Assembly: GCA_021161765.1 (NCBI GenBank)
Contig: JAGGZZ010000009.1
Coordinates: 1-7,240, forward strand
Direction: 5' to 3'
Length of the DNA: 7,240 bases
Source: Candidatus Methanophagales archaeon
GTDB lineage: Archaea > Halobacteriota > Syntropharchaeia > Alkanophagales > Methanospirareceae
How positions within the stretch are numbered: the first letter of the stretch is position 1; each line of letters starts with the position of its first letter. Below are positions 1-4,586 of the stretch, one piece after another. The position numbers were made by a program, and so were the translations under genes. Under the pieces are notes generated by a model. The model made no database searches and was not told the origin of the DNA. It saw only the letters and a list, made by a program, of their open reading frames with translations.

Positions 1-2
1 AA

Positions 3-197
3 TTATACAATCTTGGAGTAAATCATTCTCATTTAAAATTAAATGAGGATACTTCATTCATAGATATCTCTAACATATTTGACGATTATAATGAAACAAT
101 GTTTATAGATTGGTGTCATTTGGGTGAAAATGGGAATGAAATAGTTGCAAATAAAATTGGTGAGATAATAAGGGAAGGTTTAAGAGAAAAGGAATAA
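3..197 (+). CDS. SGNH/GDSL-hydrolase-like protein, C-terminal fragment (5' end outside window)
   Basis: An open frame enters from the left edge and ends at TAA 195-197, giving 64 residues. Near the end, a segment reading FIDWCHLGENGNEIVANKI matches the last conserved block of SGNH (GDSL-type) hydrolases, where Asp-x-x-His supplies two catalytic residues; here they are the Asp and His of DWCH. The preceding FIDISNIFDDY segment fits the usual last strand before that block. Such enzymes typically remove or transfer acyl groups on sugars or lipids. The next gene is a DUF5989-type membrane peptide, a pairing I recall from surface-polysaccharide loci with carbamoyltransferases. The nucleophile and oxyanion blocks would lie to the left and cannot be checked, so substrate is unknown. 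Confidence 0.72.
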   Translation, partial: LYNLGVNHSHLKLNEDTSFIDISNIFDDYNETMFIDWCHLGENGNEIVANKIGEIIREGLREKE

Positions 198-213
198 ATT
201 GTATGTGTTTAGG

Positions 214-375
214 AGGTGAGCAAAAATGGGAAAACTCGGAACGTTGAAGGAACTATTTGAATTCATGAAAAAGCGGAAGAAATACTGGCTTGCACCGATT
301 ATCATACTACTGATACTGCTGATATTCCTGATAATATTCACGGAAACGATAGGGCCGTTCATATATCCGCTGATA
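214..375 (+). repeat. Direct repeat copy 1 (DUF5989 gene block)
   Basis: This block, from the AGGTGA of the ribosome-binding site to the last codons of the small gene, recurs at 1143-1313 with high nucleotide identity. The second copy has a 9-bp in-frame insertion in the hydrophobic segment and a changed start-codon region. The two copies flank the vapBC operon. Confidence 0.85.
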
Positions 376-378
376 TGA
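226..378 (+). CDS. DUF5989-type small single-span membrane protein
   Basis: Fifty residues starting at ATG 226, five bases after a very strong Shine-Dalgarno AGGAGGTGA (211-219). The protein has a short amphipathic start (LGTLKELFEFMKKRKKYWLAP), with a basic cluster at residues 15-19 followed by Tyr-Trp. A hydrophobic span of about 15 Ile/Leu/Phe residues (25-38) comes next, then a short tail GPFIYPLI. The basic-KKYWL-hydrophobic-PFIY layout is that of the DUF5989 family, which is usually about 50 residues, so the gene looks complete. Function is not known. Family members that I recall sit beside SGNH hydrolases and carbamoyltransferases, and an SGNH fragment is indeed immediately upstream, suggesting a shared operon in surface glycan modification. 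A damaged second copy lies at 1194-1316. Confidence 0.8.
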   Translation: MGKLGTLKELFEFMKKRKKYWLAPIIILLILLIFLIIFTETIGPFIYPLI

Positions 379-440
379 GGCTTTCCAACAATTATCAAAC
401 ATTGCAAATACCAGTAATAACGCAGCTAAAGCATTAAATG

Positions 441-451
441 TTTTATATTTA
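441..451 (+). promoter_or_regulatory. TATA-like box of the vapBC operon
   Basis: The AT-rich stretch TTTTATATTTA lies 45-55 bases before the vapB start codon. Archaeal TATA boxes sit about 25 bases upstream of the transcription start, which would place the start near 470-477, inside the adjacent palindrome. This is a position-and-composition call only. Confidence 0.45.
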
Positions 452-453
452 TT

Positions 454-478
454 AGATTATTATGAATGATAATAATCT
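454..478 (+). promoter_or_regulatory. Perfect palindrome, probable VapBC operator
   Basis: AGATTATTAT, a 5-base spacer GAATG, then ATAATAATCT: two perfectly complementary 10-bp arms. It lies between the TATA-like box (441-451) and the vapB Shine-Dalgarno (483-490). VapB antitoxins and VapBC complexes usually repress their own operon by binding an inverted repeat in the promoter, so this is the obvious candidate operator. Binding is inferred. Confidence 0.6.
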
Positions 479-495
479 CTAAGAAGGAGGTAAAA

Positions 496-729
496 ATGAG
501 CGATAGAACCTTATCTTTATCGGAAGAGGTATATGCAAGATTAGACGCAGAGAGGAAGGAAGGAGAAAGTTTCAACAATGTCATCTCCCGGTTAACAGAG
601 AAGAAATCGTTGATGAATATAGTTGGATTCTTAAAAGAAGAGGATGCTGAAGAGATGTGGCAGGTTATCGAAGAAATGCGAGAAAAGAGTAGAGATAGAA
701 CGTTGAGAATAATAGAAGAGACGAGATGA
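496..729 (+). CDS. vapB: VapB-family antitoxin (archaeal DUF217 type)
   Basis: Seventy-seven residues from ATG 496. I prefer this start to the in-frame ATG at 466 because AAGGAGGT (483-490) ends six bases before it and because the longer form would begin inside the palindrome. Residues 1-30 (MSDRTLSLSEEVYARLDAER followed by KEGESFNNVISRLTEK) form the ribbon-helix-helix-like DNA-binding part typical of the archaeal VapB antitoxins once called DUF217. The charged helical rest (residues 40-77, rich in Glu, Arg and Lys) should wrap and block the toxin. The stop codon overlaps the vapC start (ATGA, 726-729), the usual translational coupling. Autoregulation through the upstream palindrome is likely. 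I am confident of the family; the toxin target is not predictable. Confidence 0.88.
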   Translation: MSDRTLSLSEEVYARLDAERKEGESFNNVISRLTEKKSLMNIVGFLKEEDAEEMWQVIEEMREKSRDRTLRIIEETR

Positions 730-1118
730 TTGTGGACACGACTTTCCTTATTGATCTGATGAAAAAAGATCCCCCAGCCGTGAGAAGATTGAAGGAGATC
801 GAGAGAGATGGAATCAAACAAAATATAGCTTCTCCAACCCTTTATGAACTCTATGTTGGCATAACATTAAGTACCAAGCCAGAGGAAGAGAAAAGGAAGG
901 TTCTGGATACGTTGACTGCTATGAATATTCTTGACTTGACTGCGGAAAGTGCAGCAAAAGCTGGAAAGGTACAGGGTAAATTAATCAAAGAAGGAAAGAT
1001 GATAGACCCCGAAGATGCCATGATTGCAGGGACTGCTTTGCATAATAGTGAGATCGTTCTCACTAAAAATGCCAAACACTTCTCCCGCATACGTGATATG
1101 AAAATCGAGACATATTGA
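726..1118 (+). CDS. vapC: VapC-family PIN-domain ribonuclease toxin
   Basis: One hundred and thirty residues, normal for VapC. PIN-domain acidic residues are in the expected places: Asp4 (MIVDTTFLIDLM), Glu41 (SPTLYELYVG), Asp94 and Asp97 (MIDPEDAMIAGTA), followed by the VLTKNAKHFSRI block, where Asn115 occupies the fourth site as in many VapCs. The protein is a metal-dependent RNase, normally held inactive by VapB; known VapCs cut tRNA or rRNA at specific sites. The start overlaps the vapB stop. The catalytic set is complete, so the toxin is probably functional and the pair should be intact. The operon lies between two copies of a DUF5989 gene, suggesting it was gained by insertion or by duplication of the flank. 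Confidence 0.92.
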   Translation: MIVDTTFLIDLMKKDPPAVRRLKEIERDGIKQNIASPTLYELYVGITLSTKPEEEKRKVLDTLTAMNILDLTAESAAKAGKVQGKLIKEGKMIDPEDAMIAGTALHNSEIVLTKNAKHFSRIRDMKIETY

Positions 1119-1142
1119 ACATTCTATGAGTGCGAAAAACAG

Positions 1143-1313
1143 AGGTGAACAAAACGGAAAAAACTCGGAACTTTAAAGGAGCTATTTGAATTCATGAAGA
1201 AGCGTAAGAAATACTGGCTCGCACCGATTGTAATACTGCTAATACTGCTAATATTGATGATATTCCTGATAATATTCACGGAAACGATAGGTCCGTTCAT
1301 ATATCCGCTGATA
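1143..1313 (+). repeat. Direct repeat copy 2 (DUF5989 gene block)
   Basis: Second copy of the 214-375 block, 929 bp downstream. Differences are mostly silent third-position changes, plus a 9-bp in-frame gain in the hydrophobic span and a 5-base change (ATGGG to CGGAA) that removes the start codon. Silent changes suggest an older duplication under selection for protein sequence, not a fresh copy. Confidence 0.85.
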
Positions 1314-1316
1314 TAA
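1194..1316 (+). pseudogene. DUF5989 gene, second copy with lost ancestral start
   Basis: The frame homologous to the 226-378 gene reads to TAA 1314-1316 and keeps the whole basic-KKYWLAP-hydrophobic-PFIYPLI region. The position of the original ATG is now CGG-like sequence, and an in-frame TGA (1146-1148) closes the upstream side with no ATG, GTG or TTG before 1194. Translation could still begin at the internal ATG 1194, twelve bases after AAAGGAG (1176-1181), giving 40 residues that lack the first amphipathic helix. Three extra residues (Ile-Leu-Met region) lengthen the membrane span. Either a decaying paralogue or a shortened working peptide; the mostly silent differences from copy 1 argue that it was translated for some time after duplication. 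Confidence 0.65.
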
Positions 1317-1341
1317 ATATTTAAGTAAAAATAAATTATTA

Positions 1342-1433
1342 ACCACAGATTACACAGATTAACACAGATGATGGGAATCAACACGGTTAAATTTAACTTA
1401 AATAAATCTGCGTAAATCCGTGTAAATCAGTGT
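1342..1433. repeat. Imperfect inverted repeat of the ACACAGATT family
   Basis: The left arm (1342-1369) carries the phased motif ACACAGATT/AACACAGAT. The right arm (1406-1433) is its approximate reverse complement (AAATCCGTGTAAATC core). The roughly 36-bp centre is AT-rich. The same arms recur at 5783-5908 and as single arms at 6041-6060 and 7226-7240, so this is a dispersed non-coding repeat, here in the gap before the HicB-like gene. Confidence 0.8.
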
Positions 1434-1469
1434 CTTAAATAGAAAGAAGCTATACTTGATATACATACA

Positions 1470-1724
1470 ATGAAAAAGCTAATCGCTACTGTTGAAATAT
1501 GGAAGGAAGGAGGGATGTTCACGGCATATTGCCCCGAGTTAGACGTTGCAAGTTGTGGTCATACATCTGAAGAAGCAAAGAAGAATTTGAGAGAGGTTAT
1601 AGAGATACAACTGGAAGAAACAGCCAAGCTTGGGACGTTGAACGATTTTTTCTTTAGAACTTCATTTATCTCGTTAATTTCCAGATTTTTTCTATCCCTG
1701 ATATGTCTGAAGAGCTCGGCTTGA
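1470..1724 (+). CDS. HicB-like antitoxin, orphan, with abnormal C-terminus
   Basis: Eighty-four residues from ATG 1470. Residues 1-55 (MKKLIATVEIWKEGGMFTAY, then CPELDVASCGHTSEEAKKNL and REVIEIQLEE) are a clear HicB N-terminal fold: strand, Tyr-Cys-Pro-Glu-Leu, strand, then the EEAxxNLxExI helix. HicB normally binds and neutralises the HicA mRNA interferase. No hicA-like gene (about 60 residues with a conserved His) is visible on either side. After LGTLNDFF (residues 52-59) the sequence becomes Phe/Ser/Leu-rich and unlike any HicB tail, while the opposite strand there reads like a charged protein, suggesting the original 3' end was replaced. No Shine-Dalgarno precedes the start, so translation may be leaderless. 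Possibly inactive or a solo regulator. Confidence 0.6.
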   Translation: MKKLIATVEIWKEGGMFTAYCPELDVASCGHTSEEAKKNLREVIEIQLEETAKLGTLNDFFFRTSFISLISRFFLSLICLKSSA

Positions 1725-1801
1725 TTGGTATGAAATTTTTCCTTCCTTTCCTTCCAATCCCCATTCCATTCGTCAAAAAAATCTTCTTTTTTCATTTCCA
1801 A
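1641..1801 (-). pseudogene. Possible antisense gene remnant meeting the hicB-like 3' end
   Basis: On the minus strand from ATG 1801 (or ATG 1795) the first ~52 residues read like a genuine charged helical protein (MKKEDFFDEWNGDWKERKEK, later FRHIRDRKNLEINEI), then turn into the complement of the hicB-like gene. I do not recognise the family. There is no clear ribosome-binding site. It may be the start of a small gene whose 3' part was lost when it was joined tail-to-tail with hicB, or a coincidence of A-rich sequence. Confidence 0.25.
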
Positions 1802-1825
1802 TCGCCCATTTAAGTTTTCGTTTTC

Positions 1826-1870
1826 TTTAATAAATTCTTTATTTATAAGTTATAATAAAGGAGAGAGGGA
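1826..1870 (+). promoter_or_regulatory. AT-rich promoter region and strong RBS of the PafA/Dop-like gene
   Basis: TTTAATAAAT (1827-1836) and TTTATAAG (1842-1849) are TATA-like. The first is spaced to give a transcript start shortly before the purine-rich ribosome-binding site GGAGAGAGGGA (1860-1870), which directly precedes GTG 1872 and decides that start. Box assignment is tentative; the ribosome-binding site is clear. Confidence 0.4.
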
Positions 1871-1871
1871 A

Positions 1872-3437
1872 GTGGCGGGGGCGGAAAATAAGATAAGAGG
1901 GATAGAGCAGGAATATCCGTTGAGCATAAAAGTACGTTTAAATCCGTCTTTGCTCGTTAACGCTGCGATTCAGGGATTAAAACGAAGAAAATTTTCGCAC
2001 GATGTGAACTGGGACACCGCTACCGAGGTATCGCAAGAGGCGCATGAATCGAAAATAGCGTCTTCGTTTGGTGAAAACGGCTGCCGGATTTATAACGATA
2101 TGGGGCATCTTGAAATATCAACGCCTTCTTACAACAACCCTTTTGATGCCGTGGCATACGACAAAGCATCCGAGATATATGCTTTTATGGGGTCAAAAGA
2201 GGCGAGTCTGGCGTTAAAGAAAAAAGTTGTCGTCCATAAGAATAACGTTGCGAATTTCTTCAGTCGCTCTGGTGCGGGTAGTGCGGGTGCGAAAAGAGTA
2301 AAGACCAATACTTACGCCACACACGGGAATATAATAACAAAAAGGGCAGCGTGCAGGGATTGGAGTCGTGTAGAAAAGGCGCTAATACCCTGGATGGTGA
2401 CAAGAATACTGTTCACCGGGGCAGGAGACGTTGTTTCGGGAGACACCATAGGTAAAGAGGGAGTGAAGTTCGTTATTTCGCCAAGAGCGATGTTTGTTGT
2501 TCATCCGTCCTCTCTTTCGACCACCGCGGGCAGAGGCATTCTGAACACGCGAGACCAGCCGCATGCTGCACGTCAATACTGGCGACTGCACGACATACAT
2601 TACGAAGCGCTTCGTTCTGAATACGCGATTCTCTTACGTGATATCACGCAAGCGATGGTAATTTGTGCATTTGAATTGGGGTTCCTGGATGATGCACCGG
2701 AGATAGAAGACCCTGTGAGAACGTTCAAAAAGATATCGGCAGATACACAGGAATGCGAGTGGAAGCTAAAGTTGAAGAACGGCGAGTCCACGGATGCCGT
2801 TTCCATTCTACGATTTTATCACGAACGGATAGAGGCGATGTATGAAGAGATGGGGGATGAAAAAGAAGACCAAAAATGGACTGAAATAGGAAGAAAAGGC
2901 TTAAAAGAAGTGATAGATGACTTAGAAGCGCGGCAGCTCGAAAAATACGTGGATGGGATAGACTGGGTGACGAAATTGGCATTGCTTGTGAATTATGAGC
3001 CAAAAAATGCTGCTGAGGGAATAAGCGTCTGTAACCAATACGCACTGGTGGACGAAAGTGCGCTGTACGGCATTCAGGATGGCGAAGACAGTCTGAAAGG
3101 CAGCTGCCTTTACAATCCGAAGGAGTCGCGGGCATTCGCAAAGCGAGCATTGCCTGAAGTTGATTGGCGGGCTTTATCGGATAGGGTGAAATACGCATTG
3201 AGTAATGCGCCCGAACAGACACGGGACTTTTTCAAGGTTGAAATGTTGAGAAGGTATGGCTCGCATGTGCGAAGTGTCAGCTGGTCCACGATGGTGCTTG
3301 ATGAGGCGAAAATAATGCTGGACGAGCCGTTTATGCTGAATAAGGAAGAGATAGGAGCGGAAATGAAGGATGGAAAGCAAATAGAGGATGTTCTATCAGC
3401 CGTAAAGAAGTTGTATCCTGATAAGGTGATCTTTTAG
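1872..3437 (+). CDS. Pup ligase/Pup deamidase (PafA/Dop) family protein
   Basis: A 521-residue member of the carboxylate-amine ligase family that attaches (PafA) or deamidates and removes (Dop) the modifier Pup. Blocks in order: GIEQEYP (10-16, metal-binding Glu), NGCRIYNDMGHLEISTP (69-85, with the catalytic Asp76), KNN (123-125), THGN (150-153), VTRILFTGAG (176-185), SLSTTAGRGILNTRDQPHA (214-232), WRLH (237-240), NPIR-like DPVRTF (280-285), YHERIEAM (316-323), GIDWVTK (362-368). The C-terminal domain has PEQTR (447-451) and VSWSTMVLDE (469-478) with the conserved Trp. Length suits Dop/PafA (about 450-500). The D-x-x-H-x-E-x-S-T-P pattern is Dop-like, but the stretch before it is too short for a full Dop loop, so ligase versus deamidase stays open. 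It starts at GTG behind GGAGAGAGGGA. A Pup-like gene follows 120 bases later. No proteasome subunit or ATPase is in the window. Confidence 0.93.
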   Translation: MAGAENKIRGIEQEYPLSIKVRLNPSLLVNAAIQGLKRRKFSHDVNWDTATEVSQEAHESKIASSFGENGCRIYNDMGHLEISTPSYNNPFDAVAYDKASEIYAFMGSKEASLALKKKVVVHKNNVANFFSRSGAGSAGAKRVKTNTYATHGNIITKRAACRDWSRVEKALIPWMVTRILFTGAGDVVSGDTIGKEGVKFVISPRAMFVVHPSSLSTTAGRGILNTRDQPHAARQYWRLHDIHYEALRSEYAILLRDITQAMVICAFELGFLDDAPEIEDPVRTFKKISADTQECEWKLKLKNGESTDAVSILRFYHERIEAMYEEMGDEKEDQKWTEIGRKGLKEVIDDLEARQLEKYVDGIDWVTKLALLVNYEPKNAAEGISVCNQYALVDESALYGIQDGEDSLKGSCLYNPKESRAFAKRALPEVDWRALSDRVKYALSNAPEQTRDFFKVEMLRRYGSHVRSVSWSTMVLDEAKIMLDEPFMLNKEEIGAEMKDGKQIEDVLSAVKKLYPDKVIF

Positions 3438-3480
3438 TAGTGGAAAATCTTATTATAAAGAGAAGATAGTTTAGTAAAGT

Positions 3481-3520
3481 AAGCCCTTCAGGGCTTGCGG
3501 GGACGTGGGCAGAGCCCACG
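3481..3520 (+). repeat. Two-hairpin element, copy A (before the Pup-like gene)
   Basis: Hairpin 1 is AAGCCCTTCAGGGCTT (3481-3496, 7-bp stem). Hairpin 2 is CGTGGGC-AGA-GCCCACG (3504-3520, 7-bp stem). It lies 38 bases before the Pup-like start and 43 after the PafA/Dop-like stop. Copy B at 3854-3897 has the same layout and AGA loop but different, still paired, stem bases. It could be an RNA structure in the transcript, a terminator-like or attenuator element, or a dispersed palindromic repeat. Confidence 0.75.
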
Positions 3521-3557
3521 ATTGCGAAGCAAAAAAGTGTTAGGGGGTTGTGTTAAG

Positions 3558-3830
3558 GTGGACGGAAACGCGTTGGTTTTTGAAGGAATGGAAGAGGAAG
3601 GTGAAGAAGAGGAACTAGAAGAAATAGATGAGGACGACGGGTACGTAAAAGCGGAACAGAAGGAATACGGCGGCGCGGGAAAGGAGAAAGAGATGACGAA
3701 CCTGATGGAACGGTTAAAGAAACGGGAGAAGAAGGAGAAAGCCGCCGACCTCGTGAGTAAGTTAAGAGGGAAGAAGAAGGCGAACAAGAAGATAATGCCC
3801 TATGAAATATATGCAACTTCAGGAGAATAA
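3558..3830 (+). CDS. Small acidic/basic protein ending Ser-Gly-Glu, candidate Pup/UBact-like modifier
   Basis: Ninety residues from GTG 3558, chosen because AGGGGG (3542-3547) precedes it by ten bases; a longer frame from TTG 3495 would translate the hairpin element, and ATG 3588 lacks a spaced ribosome-binding site. Residues 9-28 are almost all Glu/Asp. Residues 43-78 are Lys/Arg/Glu-rich and coiled-coil-like (MTNLMERLKKREKKEKAADL). The tail is IMPYEIYATSGE. Bacterial Pup is a disordered, coiled-coil-forming protein of about 64 residues ending Gly-Gly-Glu/Gln, and UBact ends (Thr/Ser)-Gly-(Glu/Gln); the C-terminal Glu is what PafA activates. Position directly after a PafA/Dop-like gene fits. 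A terminal Glu would need no deamidation. That it is a modifier is inference from tail, composition and location; overall identity to Pup is not evident, and it is longer than usual. Confidence 0.6.
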   Translation: MDGNALVFEGMEEEGEEEELEEIDEDDGYVKAEQKEYGGAGKEKEMTNLMERLKKREKKEKAADLVSKLRGKKKANKKIMPYEIYATSGE

Positions 3831-3853
3831 ATACTAAGCACTAAACTCAAAAT

Positions 3854-3897
3854 AAGCCCCTACTGGGCTTGTGGGGTTACCGGGGCAGAGCCCCGGT
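3854..3897 (+). repeat. Two-hairpin element, copy B (before the corrinoid gene)
   Basis: Hairpin 1 is AAGCCC-CTACT-GGGCTT (3854-3870). Hairpin 2 is ACCGGGGC-AGA-GCCCCGGT (3879-3897, 8-bp perfect stem). Same order, spacing, TTG(C/T)GGGG linker and AGA loop as copy A at 3481-3520, followed in both by AAGCAAA within about ten bases. The stem changes are paired. It lies 24 bases after the Pup-like stop and 44 before the corrinoid start, so it could also end the upstream transcript. Confidence 0.75.
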
Positions 3898-3941
3898 CCA
3901 AGCAAACCTTTCTTTTGGGGTTTTGGATTTTTATTCTACCC

Positions 3942-4586
3942 ATGAAATATTCAATACTTGACTCGTTGCTTGATGTAAAGAAGCAGAAAATAGAAGCATT
4001 CCGTGAGGAGCGGCTGAACGCAGGATGGAAGGCGTATGAGATTACACGGGAAATGACCGAAGGCCTGAAGGAGATAGGGCGGGGATACAAGGAAATATAT
4101 TTTGACGCCGAGCTGATGGTTTCGGGCTGGAACGCCAAGAAGCTACTTCAGCTACTCAGACAGCAGCTGCTGCAAGAGTTAGAAGAGGGCGTAGAAGAGC
4201 AGCAGCGGGACAAGATAGGAACAATCGTTATGGGAACAGTCAAGGGGGACGTGCACGATATAGGCAAGGAGATAGTCGGTATAATGCTAACCGCAGAGGG
4301 TTTTGAGGTCATTGACCTGGGAACCGAGGTAGAAAAGAGCAAATATGCCGAAGTGGTCGTGGAAACGGGAGCCGACATTGTTGGAATGTCCGCATTACTC
4401 ACGACGACACGTGAATACATGGCAGAGGTCATACAGTATTTCAGGGAAGAAGGTCTGGGGGTAAAGGTAATGGTTGGTGGTGGTGCGGTCAGCGAAGATT
4501 ATGCAGAGGAAATCGGTGCCGATGCCTATGGTAAAGACGCCGTTGATGCCGTCAGGAAAGCGAAGGAACTTATTCTTATTAGATGA
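3942..4586 (+). CDS. Methyltransferase-type corrinoid (B12-binding) protein
   Basis: A 214-residue protein from ATG 3942; a TTG-initiated form from 3915 would add a hydrophobic stretch foreign to the family. Residues 1-85 form the helical cap domain (EITREMTEGLKEIGRGYKEI, then FDAELMVSG). Residues 92-214 are the Rossmann-like B12 domain with GTVKGDVHDIGKEIVGIML (98-116), where His105 of D-x-H-x-x-G is the lower cobalt ligand. It continues with GMSALLTTT (148-156), which holds the usual Ser/Thr contacts, and VMVGGGAVSEDYAEEIGADA (177-196). Length and domain order match MtaC/MtbC/MttC-type proteins that carry a methyl group between a substrate methyltransferase and a second acceptor. No partner methyltransferase is in the window, so the methyl donor is unknown. 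It abuts the amidohydrolase and is probably co-transcribed with it. No clear Shine-Dalgarno; the two-hairpin element B lies just upstream. Confidence 0.9.
   Translation: MKYSILDSLLDVKKQKIEAFREERLNAGWKAYEITREMTEGLKEIGRGYKEIYFDAELMVSGWNAKKLLQLLRQQLLQELEEGVEEQQRDKIGTIVMGTVKGDVHDIGKEIVGIMLTAEGFEVIDLGTEVEKSKYAEVVVETGADIVGMSALLTTTREYMAEVIQYFREEGLGVKVMVGGGAVSEDYAEEIGADAYGKDAVDAVRKAKELILIR

Noticed and set aside
180..407. Minus-strand frame opposite DUF5989 (and the similar one at 1124-1384)
   Set aside because: Both are antisense shadows of the duplicated block, similar only because the block is duplicated.
1342..1433. CRISPR-like repeats
   Set aside because: Arms are inverted and imperfect with no regular spacers and no cas genes.
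2725..3222. Minus-strand 165-residue frame inside the PafA/Dop-like gene
   Set aside because: Antisense of a clearly conserved coding sequence, no family resemblance.
3495..3557. Longer TTG-started version of the Pup-like protein
   Set aside because: Its first 21 codons translate the two-hairpin element, which recurs untranslated at 3854-3897; a ribosome-binding site sits properly before GTG 3558.
3488..3816. Minus-strand Ser-rich frames opposite the Pup-like gene
   Set aside because: Complement of Glu/Lys-rich codons (GAA, GAG, AAG) yields Ser/Phe/Leu runs; no ribosome-binding site and no recognisable domain.
3915..3941. TTG-started extension of the corrinoid protein
   Set aside because: It adds a hydrophobic stretch not seen in the family; ATG 3942 gives the normal N-terminus.
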